64,000 nt of DNA. It comes from Halichondria panicea (lineage: Eukaryota; Porifera; Demospongiae; Suberitida; Halichondriidae). Position numbers and translations under genes: made by a program. Positions within the stretch are counted from its first letter, which is position 1, and every line of letters begins with the position of its first letter. The stretch covers positions 4,965,047 through 5,029,046 of the forward strand of contig NC_087388.1 of assembly GCF_963675165.1 (NCBI RefSeq). The letters run 5' to 3'. The notes beneath the pieces are model-generated. The model made no database searches. It was given only the letters and a program-made list of their open reading frames with translations, and was not told the DNA's origin. Shown piece by piece: positions 1 through 14,100 of the stretch.

Positions 1-1014
1 AGTATATTTTCGGGGGCAGAGTAGAATCTTCAGAGGGCCTGGTAAGTCTATAGCTGTCAGCTCACTAACTATACTAACTGTTAATGTCACGTTTTGTTTT
101 ACTCATTATATATATACAGGGCCAATGTGGATTGTTGGACCTTATGCCTACTTCCAACACTTCGCTATTGATCCAAGGGTGAGTTCTTTGTACACTGATA
201 ATTTCGTGTAAGTATTGCATTGCATAATTATGATGAGCAACTATTGTTGCTCATCATGGAATAATATGCACTTCCACAGGGCATCTTGCCTAATCCGGAA
301 GAATTGGTTGCTATTGGCAGCATCACAGCGGCACAGCGCACTCTGATCCAAGAAGATAACAAGCGTTATGTGAAAAAAAGCGACAGTATGTTATACTTCT
401 AATTAATTTTATGATGGGCCACTGAAACTTGCATCATTTAATCACTGTGGATTTTCATGTATATCTCAATATTAATTATCTTGCTTCCATATGCCAGTGC
501 TGACGAACAGTGCTATACTAACTGCTATCGAGAATGAGAATGCGTGCAATCCAGTTCTTAGAACCTCAGCAGTAACTACTATCACCTTAGTTCAGAGGTA
601 AGAAATACATGTTCTTCTCTTAATGACATTCTGATGTGCATGCATGAGCTGTAATATTTCACTATACACAGAGAGAATCCTCAACGTCTTACACAACTGA
701 GGTACCGAAAAAGCCATCCCAGCTCCTCTGAATCCACATGTGAGGGTAATTATTGTATGTACATATATATATACTCAGTGCATATAATTATGACCAAATA
801 TTAACTTATAGGGATCGAGCTAACAGAAATTCATATTTGTCATGTGTCATTTGTGACTATGCTATATTTATTGGGACTTTAGCCAGATTAGTACAACTTT
901 GAGAGACACTTCCTTTAGTAGACAAGAACTGTCTTTTTTTGGAGACTATTAAATTTTACCGTGAAGTCATGTAATTATTAGTGATTTTAATCCTAACTTT
1001 CAGCTCTCCCGTGA
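1..1014 (+). CDS. Unidentified gene, 3' exons only
   Basis: I read six short exons that join in frame through consensus GT/AG sites: 1-41, 120-178, 280-385, 498-597, 672-745 and 1004-1014 (stop TGA at 1012). The protein reads through GPMWIVGPYAYFQHFAIDPR and then a hydrophilic stretch (NPEELVAIGSITAAQR, later TQLRYRKSHPSSSES). I do not recognise the family; no domain motif, membrane segment or cysteine framework is obvious. The gene begins upstream of the window. The last junction is the weakest: the fifth exon could instead run through to a TAA near 800. The first three junctions are well supported by coding character and site quality. Transcript evidence would settle the 3' end. Confidence 0.45.
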
Positions 1015-1530
1015 AACAATTGTGTTTTGGTGCTCAAGCAGAAGAAAAAAACAGTTACTTTGCCGATAATTATGTGTGTATAGCTATTATTATAATCCAA
1101 GTTGCTTTCCTTGATTTGTGCAAATTGTAAATAGCTGCATGTATGTATTAGTTTATGTACAGTGTAATACCATCCTATTTAAGGATGAACGGTTATCAAT
1201 TCTTGCATTACAGCTAAAGCACTGCGATTACCCACGAAAACTTAAGTCAAAATTGTCCCTGACATTCGATCAGAAACACCAGAAGAGTATCGAAAATCAG
1301 TTGAGCCAATTTTGTAGCAATGGTTAACAAATCGTAAAGCAAAGGAATTGTTAGGGCGACAAACTTGCAAACGTAATCTGTTTGTACATACATATAGGAA
1401 GTACATGGCTTAAAAAGTAATATATCGGGAACATTTGGGACTGCATGTGGATCTTATAGAACCAACTAGAATTAGCTATACAGATTTTTGCTATCGTGTC
1501 TGTCAAAATCACAAATTTCGTTAACATTCT

Positions 1531-1623
1531 TAGCCTCGATCCCAGGCCGAGTTTTCGCTTTTATAACGGTTAGGCGAACAACTATAGTTATAAAAGCGAA
1601 AACTCGGCCTGGGATCGAGGCTA
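1531..1623. repeat. Perfect 37-bp stem hairpin, TAGCCTCGAT-family mini-MITE
   Basis: The left arm 1531-1567 is the exact reverse complement of the right arm 1587-1623, with a 19-nt loop. Each outer end begins TAGCCTCGATCCCAGGCCG, the terminal motif of a family seen many times in this window (for example 43555-43603, 49993-50027, 53082-53307, 60248-60302). Perfect arms imply a recent insertion or recent folding-based copying. Confidence 0.85.
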
Positions 1624-2140
1624 TAACATTCTATGCTATTTGTGTGGCTTTCAAAAAAGTTATGGTGAAAATTAACTGCCGCAAGTGATTAATTTAGCTA
1701 TAAAAAATCCTCTGAAGATAAATCCGGGATCTCTTGTCTGCATGCATATATGCTGGGCGCGATAGCTCAACCGATTCCTCATGTGATTTTATCAAGCTAT
1801 AGTGGTGGTACATGTATAAGCCCAATGGTGCCTCGTAGCGTAGTAGCCATGCATAATGATATTCATAGCTGGCTTCCTTACCCTTTCCCCGTTTTATTTA
1901 AAACCAGAATAAATAAAAAAAACTTTATTCATAATTATAATCATCATGAACCTTACGTAGAAATGACTTGTAACTAGTGATAATTATCACAATCATCACT
2001 ATGTTATTCATTTGATTTCACAGTTTATACAACAGCATGTGGTTGCGACGTAAGGTTGGAGAAACGCCCCCTATGGTTTTAAGTGGAGTTGTGTACTGTT
2101 CCTAATGAACTCTTGCTGTTACCTAACACCCTTTCTTTTG

Positions 2141-2803
2141 TACTGCCCTTTGCAGCTCACTTGGAAGTTTGGAGCAAATAGTAAATTGCAAAAAACCACT
2201 TGAGATAAGTGTAACAGTTTACACAAGTAAACCACAATACTATAGAACAAGGGACAAAGTATAAATTTTGGAACAGAAGATTCAGATCTTTATGTGAATA
2301 TATAGTATATACCTTAGTACAGTTTTCAGCATAAACTACTATAGTTGGGTAACCATGAAAAACTAATCCTTATCAAGAGGAGTTAAGTGGCGTACTATAT
2401 CATTGTGGCAGAGAATTGGAGACTGGTTCAGCAGCAGGCTGTTTCTCAGTCAACATAGACGAACAGGCAGTTATGTCGTAATCAAGCTACTCCTACAGCC
2501 CAAACTTAGTACTTATAGATAGAGATTTGGCCAAGCTGTGGTTTAGCTGTAAACTGTTACACAGTGGTTTTTTGCATTTTACAGTAATACAACTTCACGT
2601 GAGCTTACGTGAGCTACAACAAATAGCGTGAAAAACTACAACAACAAAACATAAAGATCTGGTCTATTCCAAAATTTAAACTTGGTCCCTTAAGGGCTCT
2701 ATAGTAATGTGGTTTACTTATGTAAACTGTTACACTTATCTCAAGTGGTTTTTTGCAATTTACTATTTGCCCTAAACTTCCTAGTGAGCTGCAAAGGGCA
2801 GTA
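2141..2803. repeat. Foldback element with about 135-bp inverted arms
   Basis: The arm 2141-2276 matches the reverse complement of 2658-2803 at high identity; both contain the TACTGCCCTTTGCAGCTCAC end and the internal text TAAATTGCAAAAAACCACTT. The core between the arms has no coding potential. It is most simply a non-autonomous DNA transposon. Confidence 0.7.
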
Positions 2804-3260
2804 TCCCTGCAACACTGTTTATAGCCCTGAGATGGACTCTCAAGCGCATGCGCATGCGCAAAATCTGTCCATGCAGTTCCACGTGGCAAAGATTGCATCT
2901 TTGTGGTGAAACTAGATATTCGGGTGAAACAAGATACGGTGTCTTATAAGTTAGTGTTCTTGTTCCTGTACATTCTTTGTTGCGAGAAAAACAACAACAG
3001 GCAAAAGGTAAAAGAAATAGAATTAGAACTGAGAATGTTAGCTCCTAGCCTCATAGTCTACACACACGTACACACACACTAACTCATTCTCACATATCCT
3101 GTAATATACATCATACCTTATAGGTAAATGCATAGATAAAAAAATGCATTGTATGATTGTGGTTGACTACTAGCTTGTATTACACTACTCTTAACTATAT
3201 ATTATAATCGTATAAATACATGCACACATGTAATCAGAGTTATCTGACGTTGCCGAGACA

Positions 3261-5133
3261 ATGGTATTGGACCTGTTGCTTTTCCGAGCGGATCAGGGCG
3301 GAGACCCGGACAAGATTCGGGAGATACAACGAAAGAGGTTCAAGGACGTCAGTCACGTCGACAAGGTCATAGAATACGATGATCGATGGAGAAAACGTGA
3401 GTTGAACTTCATACATGATGGGCCAAGCTGGCTCTGATGACATCATGTCGTCTCGTGACATGTATCATAAAGCACTGCCAAATCTGTTACTAAAATTTAG
3501 TAGCCATTGTGAGTTAAATTTATCATTACAGTACTCTTGTCAGTCTTAGCATCACTCAGTACCTTGACAAGTATTAGCTATACACAGGGGAACGTGCATT
3601 CAAAAAAATCATTTGTCGATCTGCAAAGGGGAATTTCCCCACTCTGAAATCTAGCTAGCTATGGCCACAATTGAAGTGTCTATAGTAGCTAGTTGGATCC
3701 TTTATTAGCATTTGAACAACCATCACTGAGGTTCGGATTGTTCAATTATGTTTGAATGTAAATCAGACGTCGTGTTGGAGCAGTTTTGTCAAAAATGCAC
3801 GGCCTGACAGTGAGGAAAAAGCAGGCTGACCATGCCTTCTGAAAGTACTTTTGAAATGTTGGTCCATCCAATTGGCTCTTTGAAAATACTACAATTATAA
3901 TACTATGATCCTGCACCCTTTCCATACATGCCAGCTACCTCAGTGTTGCGTATGTTTCTCAGTGATGCTATAGCAACCCTCCACCCTCTTTAGACAGGCC
4001 ACTCATTATGTCTGTCTAACTTATATTATTTTTTGTGGAGGAACAGTTATGTTTTTAACTCTGTGTAAAATTGAGAAGTTATAATACCCTACGATTTAGC
4101 GACCAGAAGAAAATATTTTCTCCCGATTTAGTTATCTAGTTTTGAAGAACTTTTTCTTTTCTTGTAACTGTCAAGTTTGTTTGTAGCCGTTCACCCACCC
4201 TCACACACACACACCCTCCCCCCTCCCCCCCTCCCCACACACACATATAGTGAGATTTCAGATGGATAACTGCAACAAGCTCAAGAACATGTGCAGTAAA
4301 GAGATTGGTCGCAAGAAGAAGAACAAGGAACCTGATGGAGACACTGAGACACTGCCCGAGGACTTTAGCCAGAAACTGGACACCCTCACTGTAGAAGATC
4401 TCTCAGTAAGCTCAAATTTTATGCCAATTTACTTTGTTTCAGGGATGTGCCCACACTGGTCGGTTGTGGTTGTTACTAACCCCCTCATTGGCCTAGTTTG
4501 CATGTAAATCTGAGTCACGATACGAACAGAGAACTGGCTGGCATCAAACTTCCCCCTGTTCCCATCCTCAGGAATAAGTTGTGTTGAATCAAAGATCAAG
4601 GATTGAAAGTCTCCCCCTATATTCGAAAATTCTAGGGTGTTTGTGTCGTATATTCCAAGGTGTAGTTATGATGGAATGAGGAGTTGTTACTGTAGCTTAG
4701 CAACCATGAGCTTGCAAGGGAGTCATTATGGATGTCGGAATTAACTTCACAGTACATCGAGTGTAAACATTGCAAGTGTTTCTAGGTCTTCTGTCTACAT
4801 TCCGATGGTAACCGTGGTTTCTTTGATGCACTAATGCAGTGGTTTTTGTAGAATAACGAGCGCTTTTTGTGCCAAGTCTGGTTTTCATAGTCCATATATA
4901 GGACCTCGTTCCCAACTAGTGGTTCCAATAAATGTTCTAATTTTCCTAATGAAATCACCGCGGGTGATGCCTCGGTGTAGACGCCAAATCTTTACGGCAT
5001 TGAAGCTACGGTACTAGCAGACTACTATGAAGTACACACATGTACAGTGCAATTTATTACGTTTGCATGCAAAAGAGTGATAAATAAAGAAATGATAGAT
5101 AACATTGTTGTACAATCATGCCCCCCACACACA

Positions 5134-5174
<41 letters not shown>

Positions 5175-8100
5175 CCACACACACACATACAGCCCCTCAC
5201 TGTGCTACAAATTAAGCAGGTTCAAAAACTGATAGAGGAAAGAAACGAAAAAGCAAAAGAAGAGATCAAAGTTTGTGAGGAAGAGAGACATCGTTACCTT
5301 GTATTGATCGGCAATATAGTCCACCCCTCCGTTCCCGTTAGCAACGATGAGGTGTGTGTGTGTGTGTGTGTGTGTGCACATGCATGTAGGTGGCCTGGGT
5401 GTGGAGTAGACGGGATTGTAAAAAGCCTCATGTAAAGTTCTATAGCATGAGTCAACCTCTCTAGCTGTGTCATCAGTCCATCTTTTTATTGCAGACACTG
5501 TTGGTCTACCTAAGTACGACTAGCTACTACCGTAGAAACTGGATTATTAGCGCATGCGCTTTTAGGGTCAATAGCAGAGCTCTATACGCTTATATTCGAG
5601 AATGCGCCTATAATGCAGTCATTTTGAGCCCCACCCAGCAACCGGATGTCTCTGTGATGAGAGCTGACTCACAAGCTGGCTAGAAAGTGAGCAAGCAAGG
5701 CAAGCGGGCAACCCTAACTGGATCTATATCATACTATTATGTTCCAGTTCATTTTATAGGTCATTTACATCATTTAAATTCATATTATAAAAACATTCAT
5801 ATTGACCAGGAACTTGCCCGGAGAGTCCTTACAGATGGATATCACCAGCTATATAGCTATCATGCACTGTACAAGCTAACTAGCTCGTACATAGCTGAAT
5901 CAATTCTAAAATTCACTAATAACCTTCGCATAATTGGAAAAGCGCTTCAATTCGAGTATAAAAAGCCTGCAGTTGAGCATGCGCTTAAAATAAAGATACG
6001 CTTATAATCGAGTAAGCGCTAATAATCCAGTTTCTACGGTATAGAGACATGATGCCTCATTTAATCTCCTTCTCCATCTCCATTTGGAAAAATTATTTGT
6101 GATCCGTCCAAGTATGATTATTGTAGAACCTCATATTTATCCCCCCCCCTCCCTCTTCCCCCAGGACAACAATGGCATAGAGCGTCTGGTGGGAGACTGC
6201 ACCTCACGTAAGAAGTACTCGCACATCGACCTACTGCACATGATCAACGGAGTGGAGACTGAGAAAGCGACCATTGCTGCTGGCAACAGATGCTACTATC
6301 TCAAAGTATATCTTGTGGCGGGCGTGATTATTGTATCAAACGATTAGGAATGGTTGCTGGATTATGATTACTCGTATGTGTCCTATCTTTTTTTTGGCTG
6401 TCCACTGCGTTGATTTGCTTTTCCATACAGTACTTTTGAGTACACATGTCGTCGGTACATTTGTGTGTAGAAAAGGAGAAATGGTGCTTTCCCCTTGTAA
6501 TGGTTGTAGTACATTAATTTTATTAGCTTGTTGCCTCAGATAATAGTACTAGTTCCCTAGCTTGCATTGGTTTTGTGTGATAATAATTACGAAGTACGAT
6601 TAATTTTGCTATGAACTTATTACATTGATCGGCTTAGTTTTTTTAGAAAATGATCTCATTAGAAAAATGATTTTATATTATTCGTCACCATCTCACACAG
6701 GGAGCTGCTGTTTGGTTGGAGCAGGCTCTGATCCAGCTGGCTATGAGGGTGCTCCATCGTCATGGCTACTCGCCCATCTACACACCGTTCTTCATGAAGA
6801 AGGAGGTCATGCAGGAGGTGGCACAACTTTGCGACTTCGATGAGATGCTGTACAAGGTTAGTATAGGTATACAAGATTCAGGGGCCCAATCTTTGAAATG
6901 GTTGTGTGTACATGTTTGTACAGTCATGTATACATGTATGTGCACACCAGTGCTAGTAGCTTTATTGCCTGTCCCTAAGCTACAAGTTAGTGTGCTAAAT
7001 TTGGTGTTTCTGGAGCTAGCTAATCTTATACAAGCTTTGTACAAATGCATCCAATATTTATGTCGAAAGTGATGGGAAGCTATGGAACTGGCGGTACAAC
7101 CGTATCTACACATCTGTCTAAACTATGGCTACATAGTTTCTTGGAGATTTGTAGCTACGTGTACATGCAATGATTTCTATCGCTACCGCTGTTTCAGTAT
7201 CAGAAACTTGCGGTACAACTGTATCTGCACATCTGTCTACATACTTTCTTAAAGATTTGTAGGCTAGCCATGATTCCCATGGCGGCCAGACAAGCGAATA
7301 ATTTAATACGATAATTTATTGCTAGTCCTCGTTTATCAAGTGGCTTTCAGTATCGGAATTTGTATGGAATTTTAGAAGAATTTGGTGATTATATAGGATG
7401 TTATAGACTGATTATGGTATCTCCAAGTGCGTATGAAGAGAAGAGGGCATGCAACTTGCAATGTATACTGTGTATGCGTTATATTATTGATGAGTCAGCA
7501 GGATTTGCTATATTTAGCCAACCGCCCACTAGGTAATGAGGCGCTAGTCTATAGAGTATAAAGTGCATGTGCATGCAATAAATTCTTGTCTATATTTTTA
7601 GACATACACCCCCGTCCATTTGTAATACCATAGATTGTAGTTGCATGCCCTCTTTATACGCTCTTGATATCTCCATGTATAAACGTTACTGCAAGGGTGC
7701 ACACCCAATCTTTGAAATGGTTGTGTGTACATGTTTGTACAGTCATGTATACATGTATGTGCACACCAGTGCTAGTAGCTTTATTGCCTGTCCCTAAGCT
7801 ACAAGTTAGTGTGCTAAATTTGGTGTTTCTGGAGCTAGCTAATCTTATACAGTGTAATGCTTTGTACAAATGCATCCAGAGTTAATGTCGAAAGTGATGG
7901 GAAGCTATGGAACTGGCGGTTGTATACCGTATCTACACATCTGTCTAAACTATGGCTACATAGTTTCTTGGAGATTTGTAGCTACATGTACATGTAATGT
8001 GCTGCTGCTGTTTCAGTATGGAAACTTGCGGTACAACTATATCTGCACATCTGTCTAAACTATGCCTAACAACAAGAGTACATGCACTCCTGCTAACACA

Positions 8101-11100
8101 TAGTTTCTTGGAGATTTGTAGCCAATGATTTCTACCGCTACCGCTGTTTCAGTATCGGAAACTTGCGGTTCAACTGTATCTGTAAATCTGTCTACATAGT
8201 TTCTTGGAGATTTTGTAGGCTAGCCATGATTCCCATGGCAGCCAGACGAACTAATAATTTGTTTATTGCGAGTCCTCGTTTATCAGGTGGCTTTCAGTAT
8301 CGGAATTTGTATGGAATTTTAGAAGAATTTGGTGATTAGGGTGTTATAGAATATCATCTCCATGTAGACACGTTACTGCAAGGGTGCACAACTAATAGAC
8401 ACATTGTTTGAACTATGTCTAACACCAATGATTTCTATTTTTTATCTTGTGGCTTTTTGAGAATGTGTATATAATAAGATGATTAATGTTCACGAGTCCT
8501 TGGAATCTGGATTAAATCCTTGTGTAAAACAAGCAGGATTATAGACCTCCATAGTGGTACTTATACTTCCGTATATATAGCTGTCAGTAGGTGCATGGTT
8601 CAATAGCAACTGGACTACATACCTACATGTATTACTTGCAGTACTTGAAATAATTATATGAGGGGCTACCATAAAATTATAGCGGGTATATTTCAGGGGT
8701 ATAAATTTTCGCTGAAAGACCGTCGGAGAGGTTTTCATTGATTAATTTTCGCTTGAGTAGCAGCATGCATGCATAGATTTGTGGGTATAAAAATTAATGT
8801 CATGCTTAATCATGCAGTGAAAGCCGCTAATAATCACTCAAAATATATACCCGCTATACGGTAGTCCCCTATGTATATATAGGGGACTTTTTTAAGGAAC
8901 TGCAAGTGATACATGCAGGTGTATAGTGTAGTCGCTATTGGACCATCTATACATAAGCCAATATTAAATTCGTAGGTAATTGTAAGAACATGTTCAGTAC
9001 ATGGTTGGCAGGGAGAAGAAACTTAGCTACGGTGTACTGCTTTGTACAAATTCCTCTACAATTAATGTCAAAAGTGATGGGAAGTTATGGAACTTGCAGT
9101 ACAACCGTATCTACACATCTGTCTAAACTATGGCTACATAGTTTCTTGGAGATTTGTAGCTACGTGTACATGTAATGTGCTGCTGCTGTTTCAGTATGGA
9201 AACTTGCGGTACAACTATATCTGCACATCTATCTAAACTATGCCCAACACCAAGAGTACATGCACTCCTGCTAACACATAGTTTCTTGGAGATTTGTAGC
9301 CAATGATTTCTATCGCTACCGCTGTTTCAGTATCGGAAACTTGCGGTTCAACTGTATCTGCAAATCTGTCTACATAGTTTCTTGGAGATTTTGTAGGCTA
9401 GCCAATGATTCCTATCGCTGCCGCTGTTTGATCAGGTGGCTTTCAGTATGCATGTGCATGCTATGTAGAATTTTAAAAGAATTTGGTGATTAGGATGTTA
9501 TAGACTGATCATATAGTATCTCCATGTATATACACGTTTCTGCAATGGTGCACTATTAACATATTTAACTCTGTCTAACACATAGTTCTGGGTGATTTGT
9601 AGTCTATTCTTTTATCTGATGGCTTTTTGGGATGTGTATGTAGGTGATTGAAAAAAGCTGTTTCACGAGGCCTTTAATCTTGGTTGGAATCTGGATTTAA
9701 ATCCTCGTGTAAAACAAGCAATGAGAATTTAGTATACCTCCATAGTGGCACTTATACTTCCGTATATATAGCTGTCAGTAGGTCTTAGTATAAGTAGTCA
9801 GGTGCCTAGTTGACAGTAATTCCCAACAGAGATACTACAATGCCTCGTGACCATACAAGTTAGTAAACATGTAAGACACTATAATACTTCATACATTTAA
9901 TAACACAATGAAGCCACAATCACAAAATAAACTACTTGAGACTTAGTATAGGGGGAATTAAGCTTTTTTCTATAATGAATTTGAATTTGAAAGTGAATAA
10001 TCTCTCTATATATAGGGGTATGTCTGCAAGAGGTCACACAATTAATGTCTACTAAATAGCTAGCTGCTCTTTTCTGACTCTTGTAGCTAATAAAAAGCTA
10101 GGGCTTTAGTGCAGGACTATAACTCATAAGTTGAATAGAAACTTTTGTGCAAACAAGTGATGCTACAGCTTTCAATGTGAGTTCTAGTCAAACTAGCCAT
10201 AACTCGAGAAAGAAGCTTTAGTTTGTAATCTACGAATCAAAATCCAAGAGAACGTGGCTAGAAGCCTATATATAGAAACTGTTTTCGTCGCATTGCAGCA
10301 TTTACAGCCACAGTCACTGTCAGCTTTACTGTATCCCTCTTGCGGCTACGCCGCCTTGAGGCATAACAATGTTGAATGTATATGTCTCTAAGATTTTGTA
10401 CAAATCATTATCCCCTATACCTCTATACGTCCACCCCTCTTGCTCATCACGAAGCATAAATAATTAGTGATAGATATGGTCCTATAATTATGACACTTAT
10501 AATTATGTATAGGCCGCCAGCACGCAGAGAAAGCTGTGTAGTAAACCATGCACTGGTTAATCGATGCAGTAAACGCCACATGTGCATCATGTCACCGTGC
10601 CATGAGAAGGCAGCGTATAGTGGTGTATACTGTTTGGAACTCAATCAATCTCTCGTCATTAATCGATACTCGAAGAGACTATAATATAGTTTGCTTAATA
10701 TTATACTTTGTAATACTGTACTTTGTTCTGTTATTTATTTTTTATCTCACTCTTAATGGATTTCACTGTTGAACTAGGTTGAAACTACCTTGAAGCTACC
10801 TTGTTGCAACCACCTTGTTGCAACCTGGTTAAAACCGCCTGGCTACAACCTTGAAACAAGCTTGAAACAATTTCAAATCCATGGTTCTGGCAAGGTTACT
10901 GCAACCTTGCCACAACCTTGTAAGACTTGCTTGTTTCAACCTTGCCAAAAGGTAGTTATTTCTGTATGGGATATGTTATACACTGCATGTGTACAGGTTT
11001 AGTGTGCCCGTGTTTCGATATGTCTACCCCTCAAAAATGCATGTGTGGGGTGATGTACTCTATCTACATATTATCTGTCTAGACTACGCTGCTTCTCTTC

Positions 11101-14100
11101 TCGGAGATTTGTAACCACTTCCATCCGGTGGTTTTCAGTATGGAAATGTACAATAGGTAAATCTCTATAAAAGTAGCAAGAACTGGTATAGTTAAGTATA
11201 AACTAAGTCATTCAGGATGGCCAGTCAACAACGTAGTTCATCACCTTCACGACAGGAGCTTAGCTTTGATGATGCCCCCCAACCGAGTTTTAGACTAACA
11301 CTTCGTCAACCAAAGCACAAGAGTCTCTGGGAGCGCATGAAAGAAGCAGCCAAGTCTCTGTCGCCTGAACACTTTTTTAAATGGATTCAGGCGGAAAAAA
11401 AGAAGATTGACGCTAAAGTTGATCGAGGTGAACAACTCACTGATGAAGACGTTGCTTTTCTCAACAAGTCTCTTGAAACACAATTAAATGAGACTATCGA
11501 CAATTTCAAGGCGCAATTCATGGAAATTGCTAAGATAGAGAAGACTGATTCTCCAGAAGTAATAAAGATGAAAAGGGAAATTCAAGAAGGTTTGATAGCT
11601 TGGCTAGAGAATCTGTTTTTCTGGATTATTACAAAACTCAAAAAGATTTTTGAGATGATAAAGGAAGCGATAGAGTGGTGTTTCGAGCAAGTGAAAGTGT
11701 TTTTCAAGAAGCTGTATTCGTTTATTATTGAATAGAGTTGGTGCTCTATGTATATAGCAGAGCTGACTGAGACTGATAGCAAGAACAATTGAAGTACGTA
11801 TGTGTATTTTGTGATTGTGTTATTAAATGTATGAAGTATCATAGTGTCTTACATGTTTACTAACTTGTATGGTCACGAGGCATTGTAGTATCTCTGTTGG
11901 GAATTGCTATCAACTACACACCTGACTACTTATACTGAGCCACAGCAAGTCCAATATAGCAAGATTTAGTGTACTAGATAGTTTGTGTGCTAGGTCTGAC
12001 AAAATGAAGGTTCTCGTGCTTGTGGTCCTGACTACTCTCCTCATAGGAGTCACCAAGGCTGCTTCTTATAAAGTGAATCAAAAGAAAGTACTCGAAACTC
12101 TTCTTCTGAACAGACTCTCGAATGAAGCATTGAAACAAGATGAGCAGGAGACAGCCATGGCTCAGAATCACCAGGCTAGTAAGGCTCTATTGGATTTGAT
12201 GAAGATGCTCAACCTGGTGGATAAGAGTGCCACTCTGCAGTCGTATTGTGCTTGCTTCAGGTCACCGTGCCCTTGTGATAACGGCCCATTTCCATGGGGA
12301 CGCTGAACAATGTATAAGCGTCTCAGATGTCTCTGTTGTAGCAACTATATAATATGCTCATGCATTGCTTGATTGACATTTTGTGCACTAAAATATATAC
12401 ACTGTATAATTATTTGCTTCATTTCTAGGAATGTGATTTGGTAATTAAGGCCCTCGCACATTTTTGTAGCACTAACCGTCATGTGTACCAATACTGCATG
12501 TAGGGCGAACAGTATTTATGGAGAAATACCCACTACCGTATTACTAGAATATTTTGCAGGTGAAAAACCTTTGCGAATGAGCCAAATCATCAGAAAATTT
12601 GACCCTTTGCGATCTAACTATTGCGTTCTGGCAAGGATCATGTGTATTTACTAGTAATAATTTAGGTTTTGCGGATTTAATTGTTGCGAATTGATCAACC
12701 CTCGCAAAGTTCGCAAATGTTTGATGCTCGCAAAACATTTTAGCTATCTGCCAATCCATGTGCATTTGTTTTCAATTTGATTAAATTGAAAAAATGATGT
12801 GGTTCAAAGAGTATAGTGTCTACGAGTACCAGCGGGAGGGTCAGAGTTCACTACACCAAAGAATATATAGCGAAGGATATAAATAAAAAATGGTCTGCAA
12901 TATAATTAGAAATTGTCTCAAAGTGATCTAACAAGGGAGCTCAAACAATAATAAAGTTTGCTATGCGATAATCTGGTTTCTTATCATCAACTATACCGTA
13001 TTACTAGAATGTTTTGCGAGCATCAAACATTTGCGAACTTTGCGATGGTGATCAATTCGCAACAATAAATCCGCAAAACCTAATATTACTAGTAAATACA
13101 CTGGATCCTTGCCAGAACGCGATCGCAAATTGTCAACTTTTCTGCTGATTTGGCTCATTTGCAAAGGGTTTTCCCCCGCACAATATTCTAGTAATACGGT
13201 ATAATTTATAGTACGGTCCCACAAATAAATTTGCAATGTGTAGGATTGGCAGGGAGAACCACCAAAAAGCGTAACTCCAACTCGTTACAATGTCATTCAC
13301 ATGTACATTTTTCGATTTATAGTTACATTTTTGCTGGTAATTTTTACAAGCTATTTCGTGGTTTTTCCGACCAAACCAATGTTGGTTTGGTAGGGTGCCC
13401 TATACATATATACAGTGTAGAGTTTTAGTTTGGTTTGTAGTGTATACCAAAAACTGTATTGTAGCTTTATAGCATTGAATTTTGAGAAACATGACTCAAT
13501 TGTGTCTGTGTCTGTTCTTGTAGCCATTTGCCATCAAGTAGAACATGTTGCATCTTCAACTGATAATTAATAGAATTCTAAATTTGATAGCAGTAAACAC
13601 GATCATTAATTTTCTTGGAGAAATGTTCTGTGCATGTGTGGGAGAGAGAATTACTGAATAGATCACATTTCAAATGCAGGATCACTTATATCTTATATCT
13701 GTGGCACACTACTATACTGTTACTCTATCCAGTCCTTCATATAAAATGTTTGCATGCACATTATAGTCTGCACCATATCGTGTGTGTAGAGACTGTTAGA
13801 CTTATATCTTATATCTGTGGCACACTATACTGTTACTCTATCCAGTCCTTCATATAAAATGTTGCATGCACATTATAGTCTGCACCATATCGTGTGTGTA
13901 GAGACTGTTAGAGCTATCAGATACTTGATAGTGAATGTAAACAGTTCTTGGGGTTGTTTGTACCTACAAAAAGAATCTCGTTTTGGCCGTAAACCTATGA
14001 CATATGCTTTGGGTGATTCTAAGTGTGTTCTTCAAATGTTGCTAACATTATTGTAGAAATACTGCTGTACTTGGGTCCAGCTAGGAGTGTTTGTGCCTCC

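Larger units (their letters stand above)
1015..3260. other. Intergenic; foldback repeats, no gene seen
   Basis: No convincing coding region. Apart from the 1531-1623 hairpin and the 2141-2803 foldback listed separately it is AT-rich sequence with short CA runs (around 3062-3080), and it ends at the start codon of the seryl-tRNA synthetase gene. Confidence 0.6.
9786..11938. repeat. Inverted repeat pair flanking the 172-aa gene
   Basis: 9786-9909 is the reverse complement of 11815-11938 at roughly 93% identity by eye; both carry AACTTGTATGGTCACGAGGC or its complement. The right arm is the distal 3' flank of the 11217-11735 gene. This could be a foldback element carrying that gene, or a relic of an inverted duplication of its 3' end. 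Confidence 0.65.

Noticed and set aside
1750..1830. tRNA-like start (GGGCGCGATAGCTCAACCGATTCC)
   Set aside because: Resembles a D-arm beginning but no anticodon arm, T-arm or acceptor pairing follows. No tRNA or rRNA gene could be supported anywhere in the window.
5687..6007. 106-codon frame inside the MITE at 5528-6041
   Set aside because: Bounded by the element's own inverted ends, no recognisable domain, and composition like the surrounding non-coding sequence.
7654..7885. Frames at 6716-7072 and 7654-7885 that look like related proteins
   Set aside because: They are two copies of the same non-coding duplicated segment; the first is partly SARS exon 5 read on into its intron.
11983..12003. 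Upstream Met codons for several peptide genes (11983, 15982, 19406, 20443, 27666, 28789)
   Set aside because: Each would place extra residues ahead of an evident signal peptide, and the extra part is not conserved between paralogues; the Met opening the signal peptide was used instead.
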